A DNA stretch of 64,000 bases from Lelliottia jeotgali (GTDB taxonomy: Bacteria > Pseudomonadota > Gammaproteobacteria > Enterobacterales > Enterobacteriaceae): assembly GCA_002271215.1 (NCBI GenBank), contig CP018628.1, positions 930,001 through 994,000 of the forward strand. The letters are read 5' to 3'. Position numbers and translations under genes: made by a program. Positions 52,628 to 64,000 of the stretch are shown piece after piece. Within the stretch, counting starts at the first letter, position 1; every line of letters starts with the position of its first letter. The notes below the pieces were generated by a model. It did not search any database. It saw only the letters and a list, made by a program, of their open reading frames with translations, and had not been told where the DNA came from.

Positions 52628-53395
52628 ATGCTGCAAATTACAAACCTGTCCGCCAGCTACGGCGGGAAGCCCGCGCTGGATGATATCAATCTGACGCTGG
52701 ATAGCGGTGAGCTGCTGGTGGTGCTTGGGCCATCGGGCTGCGGAAAAACCACGCTGCTTAATCTGATCGCCGGGTTTGTTCCGTATCAGCACGGCACCAT
52801 TCACCTGGAAGGAAAACGAGTGGAAGGCCCCGGCGCTGAGCGCGGCGTGGTCTTCCAGAGCGAAGGATTACTGCCCTGGCGCAACGTGCAGGAGAACGTG
52901 GCTTTCGGTCTGCAACTGGCGGGTATTGAGCGCGCGCAGCGCCTGGAAACGGCACGCCAGATGTTGAAAAAAGTCGGGCTTGAAGGGGCGGAAAAGCGCT
53001 TCATCTGGCAGCTTTCCGGCGGTCAGCGTCAGCGAGTGGGTATTGCCCGCGCGCTGGCGGCGAATCCGCAGCTGTTGCTGCTGGATGAACCTTTTGGCGC
53101 GCTGGACGCCTTCACCCGCGAACAAATGCAAACCCTGTTGCTGCGCCTGTGGCACGAGACCGGCAAGCAGGTGCTGCTGATTACCCATGACATCGAAGAA
53201 GCGGTGTTTATGGCGACCGAACTGGTGCTGCTGTCGCCGGGACCGGGCCGGGTGCTGGAACGTCTGCCGCTGGACTTTGCCCGTCGCTTTGTCGCGGGAG
53301 AGCCGGTGCGCAGCATCAAATCCGATCCGCAGTTTATCGCTCAACGCGAATACGTGCTGAGCCGTGTGTTTGAGCAGCGGGAGGCGTTCTCATGA
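52628..53395 (+). CDS. tauB: Taurine ABC transporter ATPase TauB
   Basis: The 255-residue ATPase has Walker [10 protein letters not shown], signature LSGGQRQR, Walker [13 protein letters not shown] and matches E. coli TauB nearly throughout. The start at 52628 (MLQITNL) is as in E. coli. It overlaps tauC by 4 bp. Confidence 0.96.
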   Translation: MLQITNLSASYGGKPALDDINLTLDSGELLVVLGPSGCGKTTLLNLIAGFVPYQHGTIHLEGKRVEGPGAERGVVFQSEGLLPWRNVQENVAFGLQLAGIERAQRLETARQMLKKVGLEGAEKRFIWQLSGGQRQRVGIARALAANPQLLLLDEPFGALDAFTREQMQTLLLRLWHETGKQVLLITHDIEEAVFMATELVLLSPGPGRVLERLPLDFARRFVAGEPVRSIKSDPQFIAQREYVLSRVFEQREAFS

Positions 53396-54219
53396 GCATC
53401 GTCTTTAGCGAAAAACGGGCCGGAAAACGCTTCACCTTCCGCTGGCCATTTTCCCGTCAGATCACCCTGAGCGCAGGCACGCTGTTGGTGCTGCTGGCGA
53501 TCTGGTGGGTCGTCGCGGCGCAGCAGTGGGTCAGCCCGCTGTTTCTGCCAGGTCCTGGGCTGGTGCTGACGAAACTGATCTCCATCGCCGGGCCGCAGGG
53601 CTTTATGGATGCGACTTTATGGCAGCATCTTGCGGCGAGCCTGGGACGCATTCTGGTGGCGCTGCTGGCGGCGGTGATTATCGGCATCCCGGTAGGGATT
53701 GCGATGGGACTCAGCCCGACGGTGCGTGGGATCCTCGATCCGCTGATTGAGCTGTATCGACCAGTACCGCCGCTGGCCTATCTGCCGCTGATGGTTATCT
53801 GGTTTGGTATCGGGGAGACCTCGAAGATCCTGCTGATCTATCTGGCGATTTTTGCCCCAGTTGCTATGTCGGCGCTGGCAGGGGTGAAGAGCGCGCAGCA
53901 GGTACGGATCCGCGCGGCGCAGTCGCTGGGAGCCAGCCGCGCGCAGGTGCTTTGGTTTGTGATTTTACCCGGCGCGCTGCCGGAGATTTTAACCGGTTTG
54001 CGCATTGGTTTAGGCGTGGGCTGGTCAACGCTGGTGGCGGCAGAGCTGATTGCCGCCACGCGCGGGCTTGGCTTTATGGTGCAGTCGGCAGGCGAGTTTC
54101 TGGCGACAGATGTGGTGCTGGCAGGGATCGCGGTCATCGCCGTGATTGCCTTTAGTTTAGAACTGGGGCTGCGTGCGTTACAGCGCCGCCTGACGCCCTG
54201 GCATGGAGAAATACAATGA
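53392..54219 (+). CDS. tauC: Taurine ABC transporter permease TauC
   Basis: The 275-residue inner-membrane permease has about six membrane segments and the EAA-type loop [15 protein letters not shown]. It is encoded between tauB and tauD with 4-bp overlaps on both sides, as in E. coli. Confidence 0.95.
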   Translation: MSIVFSEKRAGKRFTFRWPFSRQITLSAGTLLVLLAIWWVVAAQQWVSPLFLPGPGLVLTKLISIAGPQGFMDATLWQHLAASLGRILVALLAAVIIGIPVGIAMGLSPTVRGILDPLIELYRPVPPLAYLPLMVIWFGIGETSKILLIYLAIFAPVAMSALAGVKSAQQVRIRAAQSLGASRAQVLWFVILPGALPEILTGLRIGLGVGWSTLVAAELIAATRGLGFMVQSAGEFLATDVVLAGIAVIAVIAFSLELGLRALQRRLTPWHGEIQ

Positions 54220-55067
54220 GTGAACGTCTGACCATTACCCCGCTGGGACCGTACATTGGCGCGCAGATTTCTGGCCTCGACGTGACGCGTCCGCTGAGTG
54301 ATAACCAGTTCGAGCAGCTGTATCATGCGGTGCTGCGCCATCAGGTGGTGTTTTTACGCGAGCAGGCGGTGACGCCGCAGCAGCAACGCGCTCTGGCGCT
54401 GCGTTTTGGCGACTTACATATTCACCCGGTCTATCCGCATGCCGAAGGGGTGGAGGAGATTATCGTGCTGGATACCCATAACGATAATCCGCCGGATAAC
54501 GATAACTGGCACACCGACGTGACCTTTATCGATACACCGCCCGCAGGCGCAATTCTGGCGGCTAAACTGCTGCCGGAAACTGGGGGCGATACCTTGTGGA
54601 CCAGTGGGATTGCCGCGTACGAAGCGCTGTCGGCCCCGCTTAAGCAGTTGCTGAGCGGTTTGCAAGCGGAGCACGATTTCAAGAAATCGTTCCAGGAATA
54701 TAAGTACCGCAAAAGCGAAGAAGAGCATCGGCGCTGGCAGGAGGCGGTGGCGAAACACCCGCCGCTGCTGCATCCGGTGGTGCGCACCCATCCGGTGACG
54801 GGCAAGCAGGCGTTGTTTGTGAACGAAGGGTTTACCACGCGCATTGTGGATCTGACGGAGAAAGAGAGCGAGGCGCTGTTAGGATTCTTGTTTGCTCATG
54901 TGACGAAACCGGAGTTCCAGGTGCGCTGGCGCTGGCAGCAAAACGATCTGGCGATCTGGGATAACCGCGTGACGCAGCATTACGCTAATGCGGATTATCT
55001 GCCGCAGCGCCGGATTATGCAGCGGGCGACAATACTGGGGGATAAGCCGTTTTATCGTGCGGCCTGA
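54216..55067 (+). CDS. tauD: Taurine dioxygenase TauD
   Basis: The 283-residue enzyme is the Fe(II)/2-oxoglutarate-dependent taurine dioxygenase, which releases sulfite from taurine. Two iron ligands, H99 and D101, are visible in NWHTDVTF at the same numbering as E. coli TauD. The distal histidine lies in WDNRVTQHYA near residue 255. It completes the tauABCD sulfur-starvation operon. Confidence 0.96.
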   Translation: MSERLTITPLGPYIGAQISGLDVTRPLSDNQFEQLYHAVLRHQVVFLREQAVTPQQQRALALRFGDLHIHPVYPHAEGVEEIIVLDTHNDNPPDNDNWHTDVTFIDTPPAGAILAAKLLPETGGDTLWTSGIAAYEALSAPLKQLLSGLQAEHDFKKSFQEYKYRKSEEEHRRWQEAVAKHPPLLHPVVRTHPVTGKQALFVNEGFTTRIVDLTEKESEALLGFLFAHVTKPEFQVRWRWQQNDLAIWDNRVTQHYANADYLPQRRIMQRATILGDKPFYRAA

Positions 55068-55070
55068 TGC

Positions 55071-55105
55071 CCTCACCCCGGCCCTCTCCCACAGGGAGAG
55101 GGAGA
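55071..55105. repeat. Dispersed CCCTCACCCCGGCCCTCTCC palindrome
   Basis: The same motif as at 33768-33800 recurs just behind the tauD stop, followed by its partial inverse GGGAGAGGGAG. It is a dispersed intergenic element of enterobacteria. Confidence 0.7.
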
Positions 55106-55113
55106 AAACACAA

Positions 55114-55140
55114 AAAACGGTCATCAGAGATGCCCGTTTT
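55114..55140 (+). terminator. Intrinsic terminator of tauABCD
   Basis: AAAACGG-t-CATC-aga-GATG-c-CCGTTTT forms a hairpin with one mismatch, followed by GCTTTTA. Confidence 0.75.
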
Positions 55141-55168
55141 GCTTTTACCTCCGCCACCGGGCGAAAAA

Positions 55169-56872
55169 TCACCGCAAATGCACCTCTATATACCGCTGAT
55201 ACCGGTTCGCTTTGAGATAGCATAAATCCACCAGCACCAGCCCATCCACGCAGTTGTTGAACGCCGGGTCGCTGCCGAAATCGATAAATTGTACGCCGCC
55301 CGGTTCACACAGTTCGGAATACTGTTTATAGAGCGGAGGAATGCCGCAGCCCAAATTGCCGAGCAGCGATTTCAATTTTGTCAGATCTTCGACGTAATCC
55401 ACGCCGCCAAACTGTGCCAGGACATCGGGCAACGATGCCGGATACGGCTGACGCGAGGCGGCCAGAGGATGACTGGCGGGGAACCACAGGCGGTAAAAGG
55501 CCACCAGCAGATCCCGCGCGTCGGGAGGCAGCCCGCCGGAAATCGAGACCGGGCCAAACAGATAGCGATATTGCGGATACCGCGCCAGATAGGCCCCAAT
55601 CCCGGACCATAGATAATCCAGACCCCGACGGCCCCAGTAGCGCGGCTGAATAAAGCTGCGGCCCAGTTCGATGCCATGCTCCAGCACGTCCTGCATGTTG
55701 TCGTCGTAATGGAACAGGCTATAGCTGTACAAACCGTCCAGTCCGCGCTGTTCTATCTGCCGGGCGGTCGGCATAAAGCGGTATGCGCCGACGATCTCGA
55801 GATCCTCTTCGTCCCACAGAATCAGATGCAGATAGTCATCGTCATAACCATCGGTGTCGCGGCGTTTGCCGCTTCCCTCGTCCACCGCGCGAAAGGCGAT
55901 TTCACGTAAGCGTCCGAGTTCGCGCAGCAATGGTGCGTCTTCTTGCCCGTTGCGCTGCCACAGATAAATCCCTTTACCATCGGCGGTCTTGCCGAGACAT
56001 TCGGCCTGCGACAGTTCACGTTTCAGCGTGGCCCTGTCTTCCGGGCGGGCAATCGCGCACTGTGTTTTGAACATGCCAGGTAATCCCTTACCAAGACGCA
56101 TCACGTGCTGGCGACACTGCTCGGCCATGTCACGCGACGAAAGGGGGGCGCTAAACCACTGACTCCAGGCAATCTGCTGGCCGATTTTGATCGGCAAGGT
56201 GCTGTGGCGACGACGGAACATCTGTTGCATTAACAGCAGCATTGAGAGCGTCGGTGATACCAGCGTGCTGGCGTAAAACAGCAGGCTGTTATGCGCCTGA
56301 ATATGGACCGGCAGCAGCGGCACGCGCAGCTTGCTGGCTAATTTGATAAAACCTGAGTGCCACTTTTTATCGCGAATCCCTTTGCGCGTCGGACGTGAGA
56401 CTTCGCCCGCCGGGAAGAAGATCAGCACACCCGCATTTTGCAGTTGGTTTTCCATCATCACCAACGACGATTTCGCCGTTTTGCCGCCCATATTATCTAC
56501 CGGAATAAACAGCGAGCTGAGTGGTTCGAGGTGCGTCAGCATCCGGTTGGTGACCACTTTCACATCGCGACGAACGCGGGAGATGGCATACAGCAACGCC
56601 AGGCCATCAAGTGTGCCGGTGGGGTGATTAGCGATAATGATCAGCGGGCCGTGTTCGGGGATTTGTTCGAGGTCGTGCGCGGAGGTCGTGCAGAGAATAT
56701 CCAAATGTTCCAGAACCTGCTCCACCATATCAATTCCTTTCAGGTGGCGGTGTTTTGCTGCGAACTGCTGGAACTCTTGTTCGTAAAACAGCCTTTTTAA
56801 CAGGCTTTTTTGCCAGGGCGCGGGCCTCGCCTGAGGCCAAAGATCGTCAAGAACGCTATCGAGACTGAACAT
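55169..56872 (-). CDS. Two-domain acyltransferase, OlsF-like ornithine lipid synthase
   Basis: The 567-residue protein joins an N-terminal PlsC-type acyltransferase (LIIIANHPTGTLDGLAL with H83 and D89; LIFFPAGEVSRP) to a C-terminal GNAT-type acyltransferase of the hemolysin/OlsB class (DEEDLEIVGAYRFMP, GLDYLWSGIGAYLARYPQYR). This is the architecture of OlsF, a bifunctional enzyme known from Serratia and others that acylates ornithine and then the resulting lyso-ornithine lipid, yielding phosphorus-free membrane lipids. E. coli K-12 has no such lipids. The gene faces hemB on the same strand across a REP unit. The reaction is inferred from domain order. Confidence 0.72.
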   Translation of the reverse strand: MFSLDSVLDDLWPQARPAPWQKSLLKRLFYEQEFQQFAAKHRHLKGIDMVEQVLEHLDILCTTSAHDLEQIPEHGPLIIIANHPTGTLDGLALLYAISRVRRDVKVVTNRMLTHLEPLSSLFIPVDNMGGKTAKSSLVMMENQLQNAGVLIFFPAGEVSRPTRKGIRDKKWHSGFIKLASKLRVPLLPVHIQAHNSLLFYASTLVSPTLSMLLLMQQMFRRRHSTLPIKIGQQIAWSQWFSAPLSSRDMAEQCRQHVMRLGKGLPGMFKTQCAIARPEDRATLKRELSQAECLGKTADGKGIYLWQRNGQEDAPLLRELGRLREIAFRAVDEGSGKRRDTDGYDDDYLHLILWDEEDLEIVGAYRFMPTARQIEQRGLDGLYSYSLFHYDDNMQDVLEHGIELGRSFIQPRYWGRRGLDYLWSGIGAYLARYPQYRYLFGPVSISGGLPPDARDLLVAFYRLWFPASHPLAASRQPYPASLPDVLAQFGGVDYVEDLTKLKSLLGNLGCGIPPLYKQYSELCEPGGVQFIDFGSDPAFNNCVDGLVLVDLCYLKANRYQRYIEVHLR

Positions 56873-56958
56873 GCTGTTTTCTCCTGTCGTCTTGCCCAGA
56901 CAGTAGAAGTGCCAGATGTCGTTTGTATTGCAGTTTGGTGAAGTTTAATGAGGCGGGA

Positions 56959-56996
56959 ACGTAGGCCGGGTAAGGCGAAGCCGCCACCCGGCACAA
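56959..56996. repeat. REP unit
   Basis: GTAGGCCGGGTAAGGCGAAGCC..ACCCGGC palindrome between hemB and the acyltransferase gene. Confidence 0.8.
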
Positions 56997-57003
56997 CGGC
57001 GAA

Positions 57004-57978
57004 TTAACGCAGGATTTTCTTCTCGGCCAGATCCAGCGCGAAGTAGCTGAAGATCAGATCCGCACCGGCGCGTTTGATTGCGCCCAGGCTTTCGAGGATC
57101 ACTTTTTCTTCATCAATTGCACCTGCCTGGGCGGCGAATTTGATCATCGCGTATTCACCGCTCACCTGGTAGGCACCCAGCGGCAGCTCGGTACGTTCGC
57201 GGATGTCGCGCAGGATATCGAGATACGCCCCGGCAGGTTTCACCATCAGGCAATCTGCGCCCTGGGCTTCATCCAGCAGAGATTCACGGATCGCTTCGCG
57301 GCGATTAAGCGGATTCATCTGATAGGTTTTACGATCGCCTTTCAGCGCGGTTCCGGCGGCTTCACGGAACGGGCCGTAGAACGAAGAGGCAAATTTGGTG
57401 GAGTAGGACATGATGGCGGTGTCGCTGAAACCTGCCGCGTCCAGCGCCTGGCGTATCGCCTGCACTTGTCCGTCCATCGCTGCCGATGGCGCAATGAAAT
57501 CAGCTCCGGCTGCGGCGGCAACCACTGCCTGTTTGCCGAGGTTGATCAGGGTGGCGTCGTTATCGACACCGTGGTCGCACAGCACGCCGCAATGGCCGTG
57601 AGAAGTGTATTCGCAGAAACAGGTGTCGGACATGACGATCATTTCCGGCACGGTCTCTTTGCAGATGCGGGACATTCGCGCCACAAGACCGTTTTCTTTC
57701 AGAGCGTCGCTGCCGGTGGCATCCGTATGGTGCGAGATCCCGAAGGTCATCACTGAGCGGATACCGGCGTTGGCGATGCGTTCAATCTCACGCGCCAGAT
57801 GCTTTTCCGGAATGCGCATCACGCCCGGCATGGCGTCGATGGCTTTGTAGTCATCGATCTCTTCTTCAACGAAAATCGGCAACACCAGATCGTTTAAGCT
57901 GAGTGTTGTCTCTTCAAACATAGCGCGTAGCGCAGGGGATTTGCGCAGGCGACGGGGACGTGCAATTAAATCGGTCAT
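57004..57978 (-). CDS. hemB: Porphobilinogen synthase HemB
   Basis: The 324-residue enzyme condenses two 5-aminolevulinate molecules to porphobilinogen in haem synthesis. The Schiff-base lysine lies in [12 protein letters not shown], the second active-site lysine in [13 protein letters not shown], and zinc-binding cysteines in [15 protein letters not shown]. Length and location between tauABCD and the yaiT-type autotransporter are as in E. coli. Confidence 0.97.
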   Translation of the reverse strand: MTDLIARPRRLRKSPALRAMFEETTLSLNDLVLPIFVEEEIDDYKAIDAMPGVMRIPEKHLAREIERIANAGIRSVMTFGISHHTDATGSDALKENGLVARMSRICKETVPEMIVMSDTCFCEYTSHGHCGVLCDHGVDNDATLINLGKQAVVAAAAGADFIAPSAAMDGQVQAIRQALDAAGFSDTAIMSYSTKFASSFYGPFREAAGTALKGDRKTYQMNPLNRREAIRESLLDEAQGADCLMVKPAGAYLDILRDIRERTELPLGAYQVSGEYAMIKFAAQAGAIDEEKVILESLGAIKRAGADLIFSYFALDLAEKKILR

Positions 57979-58454
57979 GGGATGCCTGATGTCTGGAGAA
58001 CAATGCAGAGTAGTGTACCTGAAATGACCGCTGGCTGTTTTACCAAAGTGGTCGTTTTGTTACCGGACGTTGTGATTAATGTGCCGTAGAGTGTTGCCAG
58101 TTAAGTCATATAAAAGGCGGGATGTTTATTTTCTGGCGAATTGTTTCTTTGTGGTTAATTTATTCATGGTGCTTCTTATTTCCTTTGATGGCATTTTTCT
58201 GACGTATTGCATTAGTCATTAATTTGTCATTTAAGATATTATTTACCTTAATTAATTCGCTGTATTTATAATGCGTTGCCATTTTAGGTTTATTTTTGCA
58301 TGGCGTTTTTTTGTTAATTGTCTGGATACGGACTTAATCGAATCATTCATTGAACCTTTTGGAAGTGACACTGCATAATTCGCTCCGCAATAAATTTTGT
58401 TGCACTTGCGTTTTACGGACAAACTTGTTTACGTCCCTGAGGAGGGATGACTCA
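57979..58454. other. AT-rich promoter region of hemB and the autotransporter
   Basis: About 475 bp between divergent genes, strongly AT-rich in the half nearest the autotransporter. It should contain both promoters. No gene or clear operator was identified. Confidence 0.5.
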
Positions 58455-59464
58455 ATGCAAACATGGAAAAAGAAACTCGCTGTATCTCAAATTGCATTAG
58501 CGTGCACACTGGCTATCGCTTCTCAGGCTAATGCTAAAGATGTATCCGGTACGACATATAATACTTTTGGTTATGATAATACGGCCACCACACCCTGGTA
58601 TTATGGCTATGCAGACTGGGGCACTTCGGATGCCACGCATGATGGCGACATTTATCCCGTCATCAATAAATCAACAGTTAATGGTGTTATTTCCACTTAC
58701 TATCTTGATGATGGTATCAATGGTCGTGCGAATGCTTTAAGCATTTCTAATAGCACCATCAATGGAATGATTACCCCGAAGTGCATGACCACGGAATGCG
58801 CCGATGGCACGGATGAAGATGGTACGGTGCATTCGCAATACGACCGATTCAGCCTGACGGTAGATAATTCTACTATCAATGATACTTATGAGCATTATGC
58901 TTATGACGTGGTTGATGGCGATAAAACAGAAACGCATTACCTGGACACCTATGGACTGGGTAACGCGATCACACTGGATGAAGAATCCGACATCGTTATC
59001 CAGAATAACTCCCACGTCGCCGGTATTACGCTGACGCAGGGTTATCAGCAGGTTGATAATACGCCGTATGATGGCACCGAAGGTGTTGCCAATAACAGCC
59101 ACGTCTTTACTGACACGCTGGTGGTGAAAGATTCAGTGCTGACTTCTGGTGCATACAGCGATCTGGGAACCAACGGTTTTTACGGTCAAAGTGCGAAGCC
59201 GAGTGACTACGGCGAAACTAACGCCACTGAGGAGGATGATGCGGCGTTAATTGTTACATCAGGCACTCTCTCCGATACTATTGTATCAGGCACTTTCGCA
59301 GAACCATCAAACCGCTTTGACAACGCGATGCAGACCACTGCGACGTTTGATCATTCAACCGTCACCGGCGATATTCTGTTCAAGAGTACTTTCGATAATA
59401 ACTTCTACGAAAACGGCGATCCGCAAACTGATACCACTGACGACGGCATCTATAACTGAAGTGG

Positions 59465-60633
<1,169 letters not shown>

Positions 60634-62539
60634 TGGAGCACCTGTGTTGTTCTGAGGTGAGCATATCACCTCTGTTCAGGTGGCCAAATTCAGTGTGCCA
60701 CTTCAAACCCAACTACCAACGGTTGGGATGGTACCGATAAACTGGATGTCACCTTAACCAACGGCAGCAAGTGGGTGGGGGCAGCACAGTCAAGCGTTGA
60801 GGCTATCGGCACCGCACAAATGTACGGCCAGGGTTATACCGACGTAGACTGGACCACTCTCTCCCCGAACAGTATCTGGCCGGATTCGACCTTCGATGCC
60901 AATGCCCATGTCGCTGGCGAAGCCGTTTATCAGAGCGGCCTGTTCAATGTGACCCTGGATAATGCTTCTGAGTGGGATACGCGTAAAGTTTCTAATATTG
61001 ACACGCTGGCGGTAAATAACCAGTCGCAGGTTAACGTTGAAAACTCAGGTCTTCTTGCTGATAGCATCACGCTGACTAATGGTTCTTCGCTGAACATCGG
61101 TGACAGTGGTGGCGTAGCAACAGACAGCCTCTACCTGGACAGCTACAGCCGCGCTGGGCTGACCGAAGAGACAGCTGAACTCTATGCCAACACCATTACC
61201 GTGGATAACGGTGCTGAGCTGGCATTGGGTCTGGGCCAGGTTGATACGCACAGCATGGTGTTGATAGATGGCGGTGTGCTGAATGTCGCCAGCCGTGATT
61301 ACGTGTTGAACTCCGATCTGAACAACGCACGTGAGACCACCAACGATAAGAGCAAAGCTGAATACGACTACGGCGTGGTTGCGCTGAACTCCGACGGTCA
61401 CCTGGCGGTGAACGGCGAAGTGGCTGGCAACTACAAAGTGCGTATCGATAATGCGACAGGCGCAGGTAAGGTTGCTGATTATAAAGGCAACGAAGTCATT
61501 CGCGTTTATGACAACGATGCAGGCACACAGGCTACTTTCACCGCAGCCAACAAAGCCGATCTGGGCGCTTATACCTATAAAGCGCAGCAGCAGGGCGACA
61601 CCGTGGTTCTGCATCAGGAAGAGCTGACTGACTACGCCAATATGGCGTTGAGCATTCCGTCTGCCAACACCAATATCTGGAACCTGGAGCAGGATGCCGT
61701 TGGCACCCGTCTGACCAACGGTCGTCATGGCCTGGCAGATAAAGGTGGCGCCTGGGTGAGCTACTTCGGTGGCAACTTCGACGGTGATAACGGCGAAATC
61801 AATTACGATCAGGATGTTAACGGCGTGATGGTCGGTCTGGATACGCAGATTGACGGTAACAACGCTAAATGGATCCTCGGTGGTGCGGCAGGTTTCGCAA
61901 AAGGCGACGTGAGCGATCACTCTGGTCAGGTTGATCAGGATAGCCAGACAGCGATGATCTACTCATCCGCGTACTTTGCTAACGATGTCTTTGTCGATGG
62001 TTCCCTGAGCTACACCCGCTTTAACAACGATCTGTCCGCCACCATGAGCAATGGCCAGTATGTAGACGGTAACACCACGTCTGACGCCTGGGGCTTTGGT
62101 CTGAAACTGGGTTATGACTGGAAACCAAATACCTCTGCCTACGTCACACCGTACGCTGCTGTATCAGGTCTGTTCCAGTCTGGCGACGATTACCAGCTCA
62201 GCAACGACATGCGCATGGACGGTCAGTCATACGACAGCATGCGTTATGAAACGGGTATTGATGCAGGTTACACCTTCAACTACGGTGGCGATCAGGCCCT
62301 GACTCCGCACTTCACGCTGGCATATGTTTATGACGACTCCAGCAACGATGCAGATGTCAACGGTGACAGCATCGACAATGGTGTGAAAGGTTCTGCTGTT
62401 CGCGTAGGCCTTGGCACTCAGTTCAGCTTCACCAAAAACTTCAGCACTTATACGGAAGCTAACTATCTCGGTGGCGGTGATGTTGACCAAAACTGGGGAG
62501 CAAATCTGGGCGTGAAATATACCTGGTAATGCCTGAATT

Positions 62540-62566
62540 GCGGGGAGAGTGTTCTCCCCGCTTTTT
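62540..62566 (+). terminator. Intrinsic terminator of the autotransporter gene
   Basis: GCGGGGAGA-gtgt-TCTCCCCGC is a perfect 9-bp stem followed by five T, 11 bp after the stop codon. Confidence 0.92.
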
Positions 62567-62624
62567 AAAACTATAACGATAAAAATGAAACAGAACCGAT
62601 AAGTACGGATAGCTTGAGGTCTGA

Positions 62625-63251
62625 ATGAATCCGGATGCGAAACCCCTTTGTGAATTTAAACGGCTCGAACAATGCCTGAAAGCCGAAAGTACACCTTTTA
62701 AAGCCTCTGCACAGCAAATTATTTACCACGAATGTTTTGAGAAAGAGCATCACACCTTTGTAATACAAACAGGAATAGTTGAAATTCACCGTCAGTCAGA
62801 TGACCTGCTTATTGGCATCGTCACAACGCCTTTCATCTTAGGTCTGACGGCAGGGATGATGGAAAATCAGCAGAAATATACGATGGTAGCGCAAGCAAAC
62901 AGCACCGGTTTTTATCTTCCGGCTGCCACTGCGCGTCAGCTTATTCAAAACTCTTATCTTTGGCAGGACGCATTTTGTTGGCTTTCCTGGATCAACAGAA
63001 TATTAGCCCGACGCGATATGCAATTAGTAGGCAATAATTCATACAGCCAGATTCGCGCAATGCTAATGGATATGGCTGAATGGGATGAAACACTGCGCTC
63101 AAAAATTGGCGTCATGAATCATATTCAGCGAAGTACACGTATTTCACGTTCTGTTGTCGCGGAAGTTCTGTCTGCATTACGTCAGGGAAATTATATTAAT
63201 ATGAACAGGGGCAAACTGGTCAGTATCAACCGTTTGCCCGCTGAATACTAA
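62625..63251 (+). CDS. iprA: IprA (YaiV), Crp-like regulator of peroxide resistance
   Basis: The 208-residue protein has a cyclic-nucleotide-binding-like beta-roll at the N-terminus (FVIQTGIVEIHRQSDDLLIG) and a C-terminal helix-turn-helix (RISRSVVAEVLSALRQGNYI). It matches YaiV/IprA by length and by its position between the yaiT-type gene and ampH. In Salmonella IprA reduces hydrogen peroxide resistance. Its 3' end converges with ampH after 5 bp. Confidence 0.88.
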   Translation: MNPDAKPLCEFKRLEQCLKAESTPFKASAQQIIYHECFEKEHHTFVIQTGIVEIHRQSDDLLIGIVTTPFILGLTAGMMENQQKYTMVAQANSTGFYLPAATARQLIQNSYLWQDAFCWLSWINRILARRDMQLVGNNSYSQIRAMLMDMAEWDETLRSKIGVMNHIQRSTRISRSVVAEVLSALRQGNYINMNRGKLVSINRLPAEY

Positions 63252-63256
63252 ATCGG

Positions 63257-64000
63257 TCAGGACGCGGGAACAACCTGAGCTTTATTTCCGCTCAATTCGG
63301 TGACCAAATTATTGATCCCATCACTCATATTGATAAAACGGGTGTTTGGCGAACGGGTCACGACCACAAAGGCCCCCACATTCGATTGCGGGATCATCGC
63401 CATATAGGTGATGAATCCCCCACCACCGCCTGTTTTCTGAATGATACCCGGTCGTCCATCTTTGGGAGCCATATAGACCCAGCCCATGCCGAGTGCATCA
63501 GCTTTCCCAGGAACATCCATTCCAATGACGCGATGAAGTTGATTGCGTTTATAAATCAGGGTCTGCATACGATCAGCCTGATTGCTACGCGCATAGAAAT
63601 CTGACGAGAGGAACTGCTGCATCCAGCGCATCATGTCGCCAGGCGTGGAGTAGACGCCTCCGCTGCCAATAGCCGCGAGCGTGTTATTGCACGGACTGGC
63701 CCCTTTCTCCGCGACCATCAATCGTTTGCACTGATCGGGTGATGGCGTAAAGGTGGTGTCTTTCATTCCCAGTGGCCGCGTAATTTGCTCTTCAAACAGC
63801 TGGGTGTACGGTTTTCCTGAGGCTGTCGCCAGCGCATCGGCCAGCAGATCAAACGCAAGGTTGGAATAGGCAGCCTGAGCACCTGGCGCCGTTTTCAGCG
63901 TCGCAGTTGTTAGGTAATTCCAGCGCTGCTCACGCGTCGGCCAGACGAAAACAGGACGATGCGCCGCTCCTCCCGGCTGCTCACGCGGCAGGGCACTGGT
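63257..64000 (-). CDS. ampH: AmpH peptidase, partial (5' end outside window)
   Basis: About 247 C-terminal residues of AmpH, a periplasmic DD-carboxypeptidase/endopeptidase with class C beta-lactamase fold that trims peptidoglycan. The reading is open to the window edge and matches E. coli AmpH (GGAAHRPVFVW, SNLAFDLLADALA, IQKTGGGGGFITYM with the KTG box). The catalytic SxxK serine lies beyond 64000. An internal ATG at 63766 is not the true start. Confidence 0.95.
   Translation of the reverse strand, partial: TSALPREQPGGAAHRPVFVWPTREQRWNYLTTATLKTAPGAQAAYSNLAFDLLADALATASGKPYTQLFEEQITRPLGMKDTTFTPSPDQCKRLMVAEKGASPCNNTLAAIGSGGVYSTPGDMMRWMQQFLSSDFYARSNQADRMQTLIYKRNQLHRVIGMDVPGKADALGMGWVYMAPKDGRPGIIQKTGGGGGFITYMAMIPQSNVGAFVVVTRSPNTRFINMSDGINNLVTELSGNKAQVVPAS

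Overview
The window is chromosomal DNA of an Enterobacteriaceae member, most likely Citrobacter or a close relative. The backbone order proB-proA-tRNA-Thr(CGT) ... tauABCD-hemB-yaiT-iprA-ampH matches the corresponding part of the Escherichia/Salmonella/Citrobacter chromosome. REP-type palindromes sit in many intergenic gaps. I cannot fix the genus from sequence alone.

Layout. (1) 1-1504: 3' end of proB, proA, and a tRNA-Thr gene of the thrW type, a classical integration hotspot. (2) 1505-13600, accessory: a GNAT acetyltransferase; an FbpABC-type ABC importer of unknown substrate (minus strand); a strikingly AT-rich three-gene operon of unknown function (6778-9771) whose first protein carries a PD-(D/E)XK-like signature; a FimB-sized tyrosine recombinase with a perfect inverted repeat over its start; a CDF metal exporter; a cytochrome b561-like membrane protein; and a SymE-type SOS toxin with a LexA box. 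(3) 13600-20800, minus strand: a CitA/CitB-type two-component system, a WbuC-type cupin and a second FbpABC-type importer with a clear Fur box. (4) 20844-22965: an orphan Wzi-like outer-membrane protein with a LuxR-type regulator. (5) 23041-31000: an apparent orphan terminator or sRNA region, a POT peptide transporter, a methyltransferase, a small cysteine-rich secreted protein, a PD-(D/E)XK nuclease with a partner gene, a diguanylate cyclase and an AI-2E-family permease. (6) 31085-33643: a switch-like RNA element with a 29-codon ORF, then mmuPM (S-methylmethionine salvage) behind tandem MetJ boxes. (7) 33841-41649, minus strand: an afuABC-type phosphorylated-sugar importer with a UhpC-like MFS protein and a UhpAB-like two-component system. 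(8) 42312-51511: a chaperone-usher fimbrial operon in Pap-like order, ending in a c-di-GMP phosphodiesterase and followed by a ToxR-like/ToxS-like membrane pair and a LuxR-type regulator. (9) 51653-64000: tauABCD, an OlsF-like two-domain acyltransferase, hemB, a yaiT-type autotransporter gene interrupted by an intact IS911 with 3-bp target duplication, iprA (yaiV), and the 3' part of ampH.

How it fits together. The window is rich in nutrient import: three related ferric/phosphosugar-type ABC importers, plus taurine, S-methylmethionine and peptide uptake. Each of three importers carries a different visible control signal: Fur for the middle ABC system, an adjacent Uhp-like sensor for the third, and MetJ for mmuPM. 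Surface structures (fimbriae, autotransporter, Wzi-like protein) and c-di-GMP enzymes suggest an adhesion/biofilm role. The best candidates for undescribed biology are the AT-rich operon at 6778-9771, the nuclease pair at 26439-27848, and the RNA element with short ORF at 31082-31252.
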